Origin: Armigeres subalbatus
Taxonomy: Eukaryota; Arthropoda; Insecta; Diptera; Culicidae
DNA length: 64,000 bases
Assembly (NCBI RefSeq): GCF_024139115.2
Contig: NW_026943277.1
Coordinates: 1,054,001-1,118,000 of the forward strand
Direction: 5' to 3'
The notes beneath the pieces are model-generated. The model saw only the letters and a list, made by a program, of their open reading frames with translations. It ran no database searches and was not told the DNA's origin. Below are positions 11,151 to 22,079 of this stretch, piece by piece (positions within the stretch are counted from its first letter, which is position 1; each line of letters starts with the position of its first letter). A program made the translations under genes and the position numbers.

Positions 11151-11521
11151 ACTCAGTATTTTAGTATTTTAACATTGAAGGTATGCTCGTACTCGTCGTC
11201 TCGTTGTGGACTCAACAAATAGAGTTACAATCCAGAACAGCACTAACTCGGCTTATAAGCAGATGACAGCATTCCACCAAACAAAATGTTGGAGGAATGA
11301 CGATAATGCATTTGCTCCTGTACCTCCCAAAAAATGTTCTGATAGCTTCCGGATTGTAATTGAAAAGCCTTTGCGTTCGTTCTATTTAGAATTTACATGC
11401 GTTTGAACGATTTGAACGAATTTTTGACCCTTCATTCGGAAGTGTCTATAATTTCACTTATATTCTTATTTTTCTGATTTGTTTTAAAGAAACAATTGAT
11501 TTTGATTGAGGAACGTATAGA
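11151..11521. other. No recognisable gene
   Basis: Short open frames only. No domain, repeat or RNA gene recognised. Confidence 0.5.
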
Positions 11522-11686
11522 ACCGTGTGGTAAGACGCGCGGCTACAAAGCTAGACCATGTTGAGGGTGGCAGGGTTCAATTCCCGGTGCTTTTTTAGGC
11601 AATTTTCGGATTGGAAATTGTCTCGACTTCCCTGGGCATAAAAGTATCATCGTGCTAGCTTCATGATATACGAATGCAAAAATAGT
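11522..11686 (+). mobile_element. tRNA-derived SINE, 3'-truncated
   Basis: The head contains a pol III A-box-like TGGTAAGACGCG (11528-11539) and a B box GGTTCAATTCC (11574-11584). It is followed by the body TTTTCGGATTGGAAATTGTC and CTGGGCATAAAAGTATCATC. The same head and body occur in the full-length copy at 22982-23279. It stops at ATGCAAAAAT, lacking the 3' half. The body resembles the Aedes Feilai-type SINE from memory. Confidence 0.85.
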
Positions 11687-12217
11687 ACTCAATTTCGAAG
11701 AAAAAAACACAAAAAACTGTTTTGATCAAATTGGCACCGAATCTTTCGATTTCTTCAATACAGATCAATAGTTTTTGGCGAAACTCACCACCCTGGGACA
11801 GTTCCAGTGGGAAACCTGTAAGCAGTACTGCATAATTGCTCTTCGAAGTGTGTGCACATATGTATACAGGTAACCAGTAAGCATTATATAAAGCATTTAA
11901 GTGGCATTATATGCGCCTTTACTGCAAAACATTAAATGCCAATAAGCCCTATAGTCGCCTTTAATGCTATTTTAATGCAGGTTTTGGCCCAATATATGGC
12001 TGCTTAAATGCGCAATCCTACTTTATCGATAAAGTAGAAATTTTGCTGAGTAGCATTTATTCAGCATCCGAAATGCTGAATAAATGCTTAATTTTAAAAA
12101 CAAGAAAAAAAGGTTTTTTTAATGTCATTTTTTTCTAATTCTTTTTTTACATAGTTTTTTTTTCATATTATATCGTTATTATTTTTTTCATATTTGAAAT
12201 GGAACAATTTTTTACTT

Positions 12218-12290
12218 CCTTCGAGCGGGATTCGAACTCGCGCTCTTGTCACCTGACGCTGCAGTTGTTATCGCCCTTAACAGCTGGTCC
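12218..12290 (-). pseudogene. tRNA-like sequence with intact B box
   Basis: On the minus strand GAGTTCGAATCCCG is a strong pol III B box and CAGCTGTTAAGGGCG resembles an A box. I could not fold a convincing cloverleaf through the acceptor and anticodon arms. A tRNA pseudogene or SINE head is more likely than a functional tRNA. Confidence 0.4.
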
Positions 12291-12370
12291 ATAAGAGAGA
12301 GATGGTAGTGGGAATAATTTTGCCCAACATAAACAAAATCCCCTTTCAGGAACATTGAAACTTAATCTAA

Positions 12371-12467
12371 CCCAAGTAACATTTCAAGTTTTATGACGCT
12401 CTTGAAGAGCATAATTTGCACTACAAGAGTGTCATAAAACCAGAATAAAACCAAAATGTTACTAGGG
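12371..12467. repeat. Small foldback element
   Basis: CCCAAGTAACATTT at the left pairs with AAATGTTACTAGGG at the right. The next arms TTTTATGACGCTCTTG and CAAGAGTGTCATAAAA pair as well. It is about 97 bp, non-coding and MITE-like. Confidence 0.75.
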
Positions 12468-12976
12468 AACTCATCTCAGAATGCAACCGTCACAAACGTC
12501 ATACCCAGTTGCAATGAAACAGCTACAGTAGTGCTGCTTTAATGCATCCATCGAAAATAGAGCAATGGAATAATAAAATGTAGCTAAACTATGTAATTAG
12601 TGATAGGGTTAGGTTAACGACAAATACTCCTGTCAATGGTCGGAATGGAAAAAATATTCTGCACGTTCCGATTTCTATTTTCAAATGTAAGTTCATTGGA
12701 CAAATAGTCCCCGCTATATGGTTCCATATTGGAAAACGTTTGACGTATGAACACTACAGGCCTTAAAGTGGCACTAATGTAGCTGTTCCATTGCACTTAA
12801 CGAAAAACAACATTGTGCATTCAAAATGCTATTTTAAGACTATGCCTCTCATGATTGCTTTGAGAATGCTTATTTAGAACAGCCAGGTTTTCGAAATGCT
12901 TATATACAGCATGGAGCATATGCAATGCCAGTATAATGCTACTATAGTGCTTACTTTAATGCTTGTTGGTTACCTT

Positions 12977-13457
12977 GGTAGTTTCTCAAAAAAAACGAAA
13001 AAAAATATTATATTCCTGAAAAAAAAAAATATTATCGTACTTTTTGCCAGAATACGTGTTTTTGAACGAAGATTCAGAATAAATAAATCTCATTTTGGCC
13101 AAATTTGTTACGCATGCAGTTTCTCAAACAAACGGTTCATTTGTACCTTTGCATGATATTTGCGAATTGCAGGAGGACGATTCAAATGTGAATAAATACG
13201 TTGAATACATAAAATCGTATTTGCTCAAAACAATCAATTGAAGATTAGGAAGTCAATGCCTATACACACTTCCCTATGTAAGCAATATCAAGCGAATTCT
13301 CGCCAAAATGCGTTCAACTGTGACTGCGTCGTCTGCGACTATAAGATGATGTAGCCTACGGAAATCGACATAACATTACGGTTGGGTGTGTAGAGCCCCA
13401 CACTACTTGTCTGCTGATGTAGTAACGCAAGCGTCATTTGGTTCCACTATATGCAGC
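12977..13457. other. No recognisable gene
   Basis: AT-rich at first, with A-runs near 12989-13030. No homologous copy or domain was seen. Confidence 0.45.
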
Positions 13458-13528
13458 TATAAAAATGTAACCAGCGTTTTGGTATCAAGTTAAAAGGGGA
13501 CAATAGTCAACGTGTTAGCAGACGCATG
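13458..13528 (+). promoter_or_regulatory. Possible TATA/initiator core promoter
   Basis: TATAAAAA at 13458-13465 is followed about 29 bases later by TATCAAGT (13483-13490), close to an arthropod initiator. An ATG at 13526 then opens only 19 codons (MAPFGPMSILTIMRFG) before a stop. The spacing is right for a core promoter, but no downstream gene could be traced, so this may be coincidental. Confidence 0.2.
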
Positions 13529-16079
13529 GCGCCATTCGGTCCCATGAGCATCCTCACCATCATGCGATTTGGAACTGGTCGGTGAAACGCCGGTTTTGAA
13601 AGTACGAAAAATCTAATTAATCAGATAACTTCGCTCCGCTTCATGTGCAGGTACAATTAAGAATATCCTCTCAGTGCTAGTCTCGAAAAACTACAGCAAT
13701 AGCAACAAGCATTCATCCACCATTGAGCATGTTTAAACAGACACAAATTTCCGCTTTCTTGATATTTATCCGCTTCCGAATGGTTGAGCGCATTGCCTGT
13801 AGATACCCTCAACTATAGACACACTATACAAAAGTCGGTACGGTACGTCTATGAGTAGGTATGGCCTAGACCGCACCCTGGTCTAGCAGCATCGAAAAAA
13901 ATCCATCTGGATCGGAAAATAAGGGATGGGTCCAACAGAGGAAGAAAAACTCGTTTCCGAACTTGGTCCTTGCCGTCAGTTTAGGTTCAACCGTGTCCGT
14001 GCGTACTTCGAATTGTCCGGAATTTCGGTGCTTCCCGTCCAAAATTTTAGTGCTACGATAGAAATCGCCATCACGTGCATCTCTTGTGCCTGCATAAGAC
14101 AACTTCCGACACATACGATTAATTGGAACAAGGTGCTTCATCGGTGGGGAATAATATGGGTTACACGGATGAGAATTCAGGGAAAAGCAACATATGGCTG
14201 GGTTTCTGGATGATAACGAGTTATGAGTAGTGCAGTTCAATAGTATCGCATAAGGTTCCGGTCGGTTGAGTAGATAGTGTCATGCGACAAAATTATACCC
14301 ATGGTGTTGTACTATTATGGGGTGCTAAATGAAAAATCGATTTCACATATCATGCAACGGAAAGACAGATGATAACGATAAATTCCAACCTGTTGCAGTG
14401 GGTGCGGTAACCTTATTGGATCCGATGGAATGGGATAGGGAAGCGATCGATATATGGAAAAAATATAATTTTATACGTAGACGTAGCCTTCCATCAACCT
14501 CCAGCATCTGCATTAATTTCTAAGGTTATTCTCGTCCTGAAACCCTATTGAGTAGTGTTTGAAGCATGTACTAATACAATTTGACCGGTGAATACCATAC
14601 ATATGAACATTCTAACCAGGAAATTTATTATATAAGGTTACTGTTTCAATTCTTCGTCCCATGACTTTTATGTTCATCCTATGACCTATAAGAAACACCA
14701 ATGAAAATGTTTTGATTTTCGTGTTTTTTTTTTCGAAGTGAATACGAATATTTACGTAAATATCCAACGAAACCAGCGTTTTAATTTCGCGTTGAGATGA
14801 GAATTGAGAATTTATTATAGTAAGATGGAGAGCGGAAAAATTCCCCAAGTATGCTTTGAAATGTGTTTCATACTGTCCCCTAATAATTGAAGGCCTTTAG
14901 ATAAATTCAACATGTGCATTTTACTTCTATTCGTTATGTATATCACCTGCGTTAAATGATCATAAATGACTAACAATTTTGTGAACCAAACAATTTGACT
15001 GAGTATGCATTAGCCCAGATATGTCCAAATTGCTGGGACACAAATAGAAACGAAAACATTGCTTATTATTTATATTGTCATCCCAACAACCATGTTTGCT
15101 ACTAACGAAATTATCATCATCATCATCATTTTTATGGTTCGAATAAGGGTATGAATATGAATTTGAATATACAAAATTGGCGATTCATAGGTTTTGTTTA
15201 TTGCTAAATTTGATAGCTCCCATCTATGTCTGGTGATTCAATCAATACCTCATTCATATTAAACGGGATTCGTTTTTAACTCGAACTCACTTGGATATAA
15301 AGTTATACTACTTTGAGCACTGGGTAATGTAATTGATTGTTATTTTGTTTTAATTCTGCGTTTTGTTTCACAATTCTATTTAAATCCTTCATCTCAATTG
15401 TTTTATCTGAACGCTGTACAAAGAAAAGTGGTTCAATATAACTAACTATTCATATAAAAAAATCGTTCAGATTGCAGTCTGAGGTACCTCTGTTTTAGAG
15501 CAGCTAATAGCAGCTTAAAATGCAATTTTATTTTCTAATTAAATTGACATGACTCGGTATTGCTTATTATACATATATATATACAAGGAATAGTTTTTCC
15601 TGTAAATATTTTTGTAATGAGCTCCCAAACTATGACAAACTATTTACGCCTAACTGCTATCTGCTCTTGATCTTAAGGTCAAGCCTCCCGGAATCCAAAA
15701 CTAAATGCACTGACGTTTTCAAAACCACCCTATTCAAAGCGGGAGCCACCAAAGGACTGAAGAGGTGGTTAATTCTACTACTATGGCTAATTTTATGTTT
15801 TTATTTCGTTTATTTCATGATATTATGGTTATTAACAAAGCTTCGGAGTTATCGACGTGCTATTTGTCGACATAAAATAGCTATTCAAAGACAAAAGGCT
15901 CGCTAAATCTGCAACCTGATTACAAGTTTTCGCCAGGAAAAGTTGATTGCCGATAATTAGCACTAACCACGTACGAGCCTATCACCCAAAATGATCAGCT
16001 GAATTAGGGTATACCATCCAGAAAGCGGGTACCAAAAACAGAAGTACCAAAAACGATGTTGAGTAGAGCGCCATTGTAC
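13529..16079. other. No recognisable gene
   Basis: Contains overlapping open frames at 13866-14240 (minus, 124 codons) and 13926-14213 (plus, 95 codons). Neither resembles a known family and the two conflict. A short CAT/ATC run lies at about 15113-15130 and an AT dinucleotide run near 15569. Nothing else was recognised. Confidence 0.4.
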
Positions 16080-16830
16080 CGCGGATGACAAGCGTTTCGC
16101 CCTCCTGGAAACCACACACAACTGTCATTTTCATTAGTCCATGCGTTGCATCCAGCAACGTTATTTACCTAAGGAAAATGTTACAGGGAAGACTGTGGTC
16201 GAACTCGATCCTTTTATCGAACAAATGGCCGCGCGAAGAACAATATGGTATCGTCGCTTTCGCGGCGTCGGTCGGTCAATCGGGCGGGTTCCGAGCCCGA
16301 GGACCGAAAGAGGTCCTCGTCAAAGCTGGGGCGGGCGTAGGCACTACGTCGGCAAGTCTCTCTGTGTGTTTGGCGAATTGGCCCTATCGCAGAGAGGTCA
16401 ATTTGGGGTGCACGCGGCATCATCATTCTTGAAACCAGTCGTGCAGAGGGAAGCAGGCGCGAAGTCGACCCTTCCCACCTTCCGAGGACATAGGGCGTGG
16501 TAAGGCCACCTGGAAAGCCGGCAATGCGCTGGCACGATACCACGGTGTTCTTCTAAAAAAGCGAGTCACGATGTTCGATGCTGCAAGGACACGCAGCTAA
16601 ACTCGAGAGTGCGTTCTGCACTGGCCTCCCTTGGAAGCATTACTTTCAGGTTGTACCGAAGGGGCGATGGGCTTGGCGGCAATGGAAACGGTTTAGCCGG
16701 TCGGGGATGTAGTCCTGCCTCCCTCGTTTGCTGATGGAGGTGGTCCCTAACCCCGCACTTCCTGGACGTCCAACCCAGGATGTCTTTTGAGCAGATTCCC
16801 CCTCCATCGCTTAGGAAGAAAAACAAAACA
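16080..16830. other. Unidentified GC-rich block
   Basis: This block is far richer in G+C than its neighbours, with stretches such as GGGCGGGTTCCGAGCCCGAG. Several open frames of about 85-120 codons exist on both strands (for example 16085-16432 plus and 16214-16543 minus). The sharp edges suggest inserted retroelement sequence or a transferred fragment, for example the untranslated region of a LINE, but no motif identifies it. Confidence 0.45.
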
Positions 16831-16852
16831 TTACCTCAATTTGTCGCACTTA

Positions 16853-17108
16853 GTCGATTTGTATATAACACTATGGGTCTTCAGGCCACCTATAAAAAGT
16901 TTGTTTTTGGAGCGAATATATAGTCTTTTTGTATACACCAAGGTTTTTTTACGCGGTTGGAATTCAGCTTTTTAAATACCCCCTGAATTTTCTTTGATTT
17001 TTTGTGAATTTTTTCGTGCTTCATTGACGCTGCAGGTCTTAAACGACCAAAACCAAACCGTGTAAAAGAAAGCCTGGGTGTACTTAGTATACGAGAAAGG
17101 CAAAAAAG
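16853..17108 (-). repeat. Degraded copy of the dispersed repeat at 23602 and 30754
   Basis: Inverse matches include TATAACACTATGGGTCTTC (16864-16882) to the AGACCCATAGTGTTATA core, and TACGAGAAAGGCAAAA (17089-17104) to the TTTTGCCTTTCTCGTA start. Between them the sequence is diverged or has an insertion. Confidence 0.6.
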
Positions 17109-17142
17109 AATTCCAGTAAAGAAATAGTCTGAATTTTGGTGT

Positions 17143-17330
17143 TGTGTAACCTGCTACTGCGCCAGGAAATCACCCAAAGCGCATCACTGCACTCGGCGGA
17201 GAGATCACCTTACTCGGGTAACTGTTAGACTCAGACTGAGGGAGAACGATGCTCGGCTGCTTGCTCATCATCAACACCAAGATGTATATAATATAGAGCG
17301 GTATATAACAGGGCTGTCTCGCCCCACACA
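17143..17330 (-). repeat. LTR (3' LTR of the minus-strand element)
   Basis: 188 bp, identical to 21879-22066 except for A versus G in GAGATCRCCTTACTC. In the minus-strand sense it begins TGTGTGGGGCGAGACAG, has a TATA-like TTATATACC near its start, and ends GGTTACACA. Confidence 0.93.
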
Positions 17331-17345
17331 TCCCCCTTTCTCTCC
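17331..17345 (-). other. Polypurine tract of the LTR element
   Basis: On the minus strand this reads GGAGAGAAAGGGGGA, 15 purines directly next to the LTR, as expected for the plus-strand primer of reverse transcription. Confidence 0.85.
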
Positions 17346-18109
17346 GGATTTTTTTACTAGTGTTGTGCAATTATATCTTCTTTGGTTTTCTCTTTTATTG
17401 TATATGTACTTTCGAGCTATTTATTTCTCGGTGTAACACCACTATGAAGATTAAATTTTCGAACGCAATATATAACATTCCAAGGTAAAAAAGAGAAAAC
17501 CCATTTTCACCAGAATATTGTTCGAAATATTAGCTACGTACTGATATTCCCGGTGTGAACATTTAAAGTTTCCCCCAATAGTTGTTCCATCTGCACAAGA
17601 TGGGTCACCACACTTTCCTTTCAATGAATCCACGTGTATTGCCACGGTTCTCCACGTGTATTGCCCTGGTCTTCTGCACGTAAAGGGCTACTAGTCTGTT
17701 GAGCCGCTTGAGCGTCTTGTAGGTAATCAGTTCGGTCGAAGCGTCTTATGGAGTGTAAAGTACGATTTCCTACCACAATGTGCAATCCCTCGGATAGAAT
17801 TGATTTCGAAGACCATTAGCGAATCACAACAATCACCTTAGTCCCAGCACCGTTAAGATTCCAACTCTCCTGCATCGACCAGACGCTTTGGCATTGCAGC
17901 ATTCTTTTGCGAAATGCGTATCCTTCCATAACCCCTTAAAAGCTTTCATTCCTTATCCAAGAAATATTATCGGCTTTAAATAACCCATAAAAAATGCTGG
18001 ATTTATTTTCCTCGTACTTTTTTCTTTCGTTACTCAATCACATACACATTCCTTCACGATAGTAATAGATAGTAATCAACATCAGCATATATACAACACC
18101 CTGATAAAA

Positions 18110-19540
18110 ATGGTAGAAATTCACACCAACGCCGAAGGGAGAGACGGAATTCCAGTCTCGTGTGTCAAAATGCTGATGCCGTTCATTCTACCACTGCTGG
18201 TTCACGTCTACAATCCCGTTATTGAAGCAAAAGGTTTTCCGGTCGTCTGGAGAAAAAGGGATTAATCACGCCGATACCAAAGGTCACAAATCCGATGAGT
18301 CGCAACGACTATCGACCGATTAGTGTACTTCTCACAGTCAGCAAAGTGGAAAAGATCTTGCTTAACCAGATTGTTTTACACATTGACAATGGCGATGAAT
18401 AAACATACCTAGTGAGAAATCAGTCGAGATATATGAAATGCTACAGTTCACAACTTCCTCAGCCAAGATTACCCATGACATTTTCAACAATCTAGACAAC
18501 AATCTTTGTACGATAAAGGGAAAATGGATTTTTTGATGGCATTCAACTGTGTACGTCACCAACCGTTGGGAAGAAAACTGCACGACGAATTCCATTTCTC
18601 CGATGGAGCATATAGTCTAATTTATCCATTCCTCGACAATCGTACTCAGGCAGTAAGAATAGGCAACGTCTCTTCATCACAACTGCCGATCACGGAAGGA
18701 ATACCACAGGGACCGCGCTTGAGTGCTCTTCCTTTCAACATGTACATAAACAATCGTATATGTAGTCTAAAATGCAGTTATCAGCTTTATGCCTCTACCT
18801 TTCCGGACCCATACGAGAGATAGAGAGATTGGTCGTTGCTGTCCACAAAGACATCGGTCAAGAGCGAATCACTTATTTTTGAATCCGAATAAAAGTTAAG
18901 CGATCATGTTGTGTCTGCGACTGATATTGTATTCTGTACTGTACTTCTGTCTGTACTTCTCGAACTGCATGGTGAACCTTGGACTACATATGGACAGGCG
19001 TCTAAAATGAACCAATCAGGTAAACGATGTTACACGTGATGTCCTTAATACACTGCGCACTTTTAGAAGATTCTCGCCGGTACTATACGTTGCAACTAAA
19101 AAGGAAGCTAGTGCAATCTGTGGTAGTACCATTGTTTACAAACGGTGTTGTCTAGTACCCGGGCTAGTCGATAGCACTTAATTCGATTCGTTTACAATAT
19201 TCGACGCAGAGAGTCAACAACGACTGTTTCGAACGCAATACTCGGTCACGACATTGCAACAAACTATTACCAGCGCATATGTATCTTCAGGCGGCAAGGA
19301 TTCTTTAAACAACTTCCTGGCTACTTACTACAACACCTTCACTATAGGCGTCGGGAGAACGAGATCGTTTGTACCAATTCGATGAAGAAGGGCGTAATTA
19401 TAGCAAGAACCAACTACCGTTGACGTCTAGGCAGCAGAACACCATGGTCAAGTTCAAAGCAACATTGAGAGGCAACCAGATTTTCGTTCCTCTAATAAAC
19501 AACAATAACAATTACAACTTTATTTGAAAGCCTCCTGCTT
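18110..19540 (+). pseudogene. Decayed non-LTR retrotransposon RT fragment
   Basis: Plus-strand remnants of a reverse transcriptase occur in order. GRDGIPVSCVKMLMP lies near 18140, followed by LITPIPKVTNPMSRNDYRP near 18260. MDFLMAFNCVRHQPLG is at about 18524, GIPQGPRLSALPFNMYIN at about 18700, and the catalytic box is mutated to YAST in place of YADD (about 18784). The C-terminal part has TKRKLVQSVVVPLF near 19098 and RRQGFFKQLPGYLLQHLHY near 19295. Stops and frameshifts are frequent. The 3' end is rich in AACAATAACAATTACAAC. It lies in the opposite orientation to the surrounding LTR element and is much more decayed than the LTRs. A Jockey-like affiliation is plausible but not shown. Confidence 0.82.
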
Positions 19541-20015
19541 AGGTTTCTTTGAAACGAAATGATGAAACACGGTGGTGTTGCATCACGATGCAAAATCGTG
19601 GTTTGTCTACACAGTTTTTTTTAGAGTTATTCCCTGTCATGTACATCGCCTTAGACGTATTCATGACTGTAACAGAATTTTTTTCCTAAAGTTTATGAAA
19701 GTAAAAGTAGACAAAGAGAATTTGCTTATACTGATTATGTATGATGCTCATAAAATTATTTTGTTTACTTTCAGCTTTATTCAACCCTTTAAGTGGCTTC
19801 CCTTCTAACTTCACTTCCACCTTATCAACAAGCTTTTTTTTTATTTCCTCGATATGTAGCCGGTTTGACAGTTCAGCAGGTAGATTTGAGTTCACTCTTT
19901 GCGCAACTCTATATAATACCTGCCTTGTCCATCTTGTAAATGTTATGTGTCAATGTATCAATGTAGCTGGTGAAGCCAAGTTACTGATCGTCCCGTTCTG
20001 TAAATTATACTAATA

Positions 20016-20264
20016 CAGTAGACGTTCGATAACTGCAATGCTTTTTAACTGCAATTCGATAGTTGCAACAGCTTTTCAGTTATCGGAACGCTAAACTTCG
20101 AAACGATGTCATACGCAATGACAGCTGCATAGCGCTGCACAATCAGATGCACTTTTATTGAATCTGACGTCGATTAACAACCGTTTGACGTCTACAATGC
20201 GTTGCAGTTATCGAACGGCATTCGCAAACTGAAAAGTAAACATGTAGTTATCGAACGGCTACTG
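20016..20264. mobile_element. pogo-type MITE with TA target duplication
   Basis: The left end CAGTAGACGTTCGATAACT pairs with the right end AGTTATCGAACGGCTACTG, both abutting TA. A subterminal copy GCAGTTATCGAACGG lies near 20201. The CAGTAG start and TA duplication fit pogo/Tigger-like Tc1-mariner elements. It is 249 bp and non-coding. Confidence 0.85.
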
Positions 20265-20955
20265 TAGTGTCAATCCATGCCAATGCGATGTTTACAAGAA
20301 AACATAAAATTATCTCGCTATAACCAACTTTCTGCCGTTTCGGAAGCATCCTTGTAATTTGAATTTCGCGTAACACCACCGTAGTAACCCGTAACACGTA
20401 ACACCACGATGTTGCCGTTATACGCATGCATAACTGTCTCATGTGCATGGGAATCCTAGCAAACATGAGACAAATATGCGTATGACGGAAGCGTAACAAA
20501 CGAGCATAACAAAACGATTTTGATTTAGGTACTCTTCTTTTTTTCTTTGTGCTCATAACATATGTTTCCATTCCGATATTACCGCTTGCTAGGCTAAGAC
20601 AAATTAGTCATTTGTCGTAGACCGGTGCGCATTTGGCAATCCCATACTATTACATCAACTGGCAATCCATTCAACACGCCATTGTTTTTCTCTCCATTTA
20701 AAAAAAAATGCTTTGTGCTTTCTAGGGATCCTCTTAACATACTATTGCGTTCATCATAATTTTAAACCATCTGCACTATATACGGTTGTCCTTTCAACAC
20801 GCCCACGTCATAGCGTGCACTGCGCTCCAACTCGAAAACCTTACTTTCAATCTATCTGGCGGTAATAATACTTCGTCATTTAAACCTTTCACAACGACCC
20901 TGCAGTCTATAAAACTTGAAAGCATTCCCATTTCAAGTTTACTTGATGGGCTTCC

Positions 20956-21560
20956 CAACACGCCATTGCGGTCCTCAAAACACGCAAATCATTTTACTTG
21001 GCGGTACTCCCAACACGCCATTGCGGTCCTCAAAACACGCAAATCATTTTACTTGGCGGTCCTCCCAACACGCCATTGCGGTCCTCAAAACACGCAAATC
21101 ATTTTATCTGGCGGTCCTCCCAACACGCCATTGCGGTCCTCAAAACACGCAAATCATTTTACTTGGCGGTCCTCCCAACACGCCATTGCGGTCCTCAAAA
21201 CACGCAAATCATTTTACTTGGCGGTCCTCCCAACACGCCATTGCGGTCCTCAAAACACGCAAATCATTTTATCTGGCGGTCCTCCCAACACGCCATTGCG
21301 GTCCTCAAAACACGCAAATCATTTTACTTGGCGGTCCTCCCAACACGCCATTGCGGTCCTCAAAACACGCAAATCATTTTACTTGGCGGTCCTCCCAACA
21401 CGCCATTGCGGTCCTCAAAACACGCAAATCATCTTACTTGGCGGTCCTCCCAACACGCCATTGCGGTCCTCAAAACACGCACATAATTTTATCTGGCGGT
21501 CCTCCCAACACGCCATTGCGGTCCTCAAAACACGCAAATCATTTCGAATCCATTCTCTGT
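20956..21560. repeat. 55-bp minisatellite, 11 copies
   Basis: Units start at 20956, 21011, 21066, 21121, 21176, 21231, 21286, 21341, 21396, 21451 and 21506, each beginning CAACACGCCATTGCGG. Each unit contains GCGGTCCTC twice, so it is itself a diverged dimer. Units differ mainly by ACTTGG versus ATCTGG. Degenerate copies continue to about 21700. Since 55 is not a multiple of 3, all three plus frames cycle through the same peptide and remain open for 160-270 codons. I read these open frames as repeat artefacts. Confidence 0.95.
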
Positions 21561-21860
21561 CACTTACTAACACGCAAATCGTTTAGTCTTCACCTTCCTT
21601 CGAATACACCATTGCGGTTTTCAAAACACGCATATCACTTCGAGTCTACTCCCTATCACTTACCAACACGCCATTGCGATTCTCCCAACTCGCAGCGTCT
21701 TTCCCTACGCAAACACAACATAAAGTAAACAGCTTATTTCAAGAATTTATACTTTTTCGCGAAACTGCGCAGTGGGTGATTTCCATGACACAGTATTATT
21801 ATTAAAAAAATAAGAGTTTTAAAAATGTTACACTTGATACTCAATGAAGTGAGCAGCCGG

Positions 21861-21876
21861 CCTGCCACTGTCGCCA
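21861..21876 (-). other. Primer-binding site of the LTR element
   Basis: On the minus strand the sequence after the LTR is TT then TGGCGACAGTGGCAGG. The TGGCGAC start and 16-base length fit a tRNA 3'-end complement, closest in my memory to the tRNA-Arg primer used by mdg1/412-type elements, with two differences. Confidence 0.75.
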
Positions 21877-21878
21877 AA

Positions 21879-22066
21879 TGTGTAACCTGCTACTGCGCCA
21901 GGAAATCACCCAAAGCGCATCACTGCACTCGGCGGAGAGATCGCCTTACTCGGGTAACTGTTAGACTCAGACTGAGGGAGAACGATGCTCGGCTGCTTGC
22001 TCATCATCAACACCAAGATGTATATAATATAGAGCGGTATATAACAGGGCTGTCTCGCCCCACACA
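21879..22066 (-). repeat. LTR (5' LTR of the minus-strand element)
   Basis: 188 bp, one base different from 17143-17330. It is followed by GGTGT, the same five bases that precede the other LTR. Confidence 0.93.
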
Positions 22067-22079
22067 GGTGTAAACCAAC

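Larger units (their letters stand above)
11868..12976. mobile_element. Non-coding element with long terminal inverted repeats
   Basis: The left end AGGTAACCAGTAAGCATTAT pairs with the right end ATGCTTGTTGGTTACCTT. Internal arms carry repeated TAAATGC, AGCATT and GGCATTATA words in inverse orientation. The unit is about 1.1 kb with no transposase. It contains a small foldback at 12371-12467 and a tRNA-like stretch at about 12218-12290, either as nested insertions or ancestral parts. Confidence 0.65.
17143..22066 (-). mobile_element. Complete non-autonomous LTR retrotransposon with captured cargo
   Basis: Two 188-bp direct repeats (17143-17330 and 21879-22066) differ at a single base. The whole unit is flanked by the 5-bp duplication GGTGT (17138-17142 and 22067-22071). 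Each LTR has TGTGT...ACACA ends. A purine tract (minus strand) abuts the left LTR and a tRNA-type primer-binding site abuts the right LTR, so the element reads on the minus strand. The 4.5-kb interior has no gag, protease, RT or integrase frame. It holds a plus-strand LINE remnant, a pogo-type MITE, a 55-bp minisatellite and unassigned AT-rich sequence (17346-18109, 19541-20015, 20265-20955). It must have relied on a partner for its enzymes. The primer site resembles the tRNA-Arg type of mdg1/412-like Ty3-gypsy elements from memory, so a gypsy-type partner is an inference. Confidence 0.9.

Noticed and set aside
13866..14240. 124-codon minus-strand frame as a gene
   Set aside because: It overlaps a 95-codon plus-strand frame, has no recognisable domain, and is of a length expected by chance in 64 kb.
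16214..16543. GC-rich minus-strand frame as a real protein
   Set aside because: Competing frames of similar length occur on the plus strand in the same block, as expected from GC-rich sequence with few stops. No motif was recognised.
20956..21560. Regular direct repeats that could be taken for a CRISPR array
   Set aside because: The units are contiguous with no unique spacers, the surroundings are eukaryotic retroelement sequence, and no cas genes are present.
20786..21728. Three overlapping 160-270-codon plus-strand frames
   Set aside because: They arise from a stop-free 55-bp minisatellite read in each frame and are not distinct proteins.
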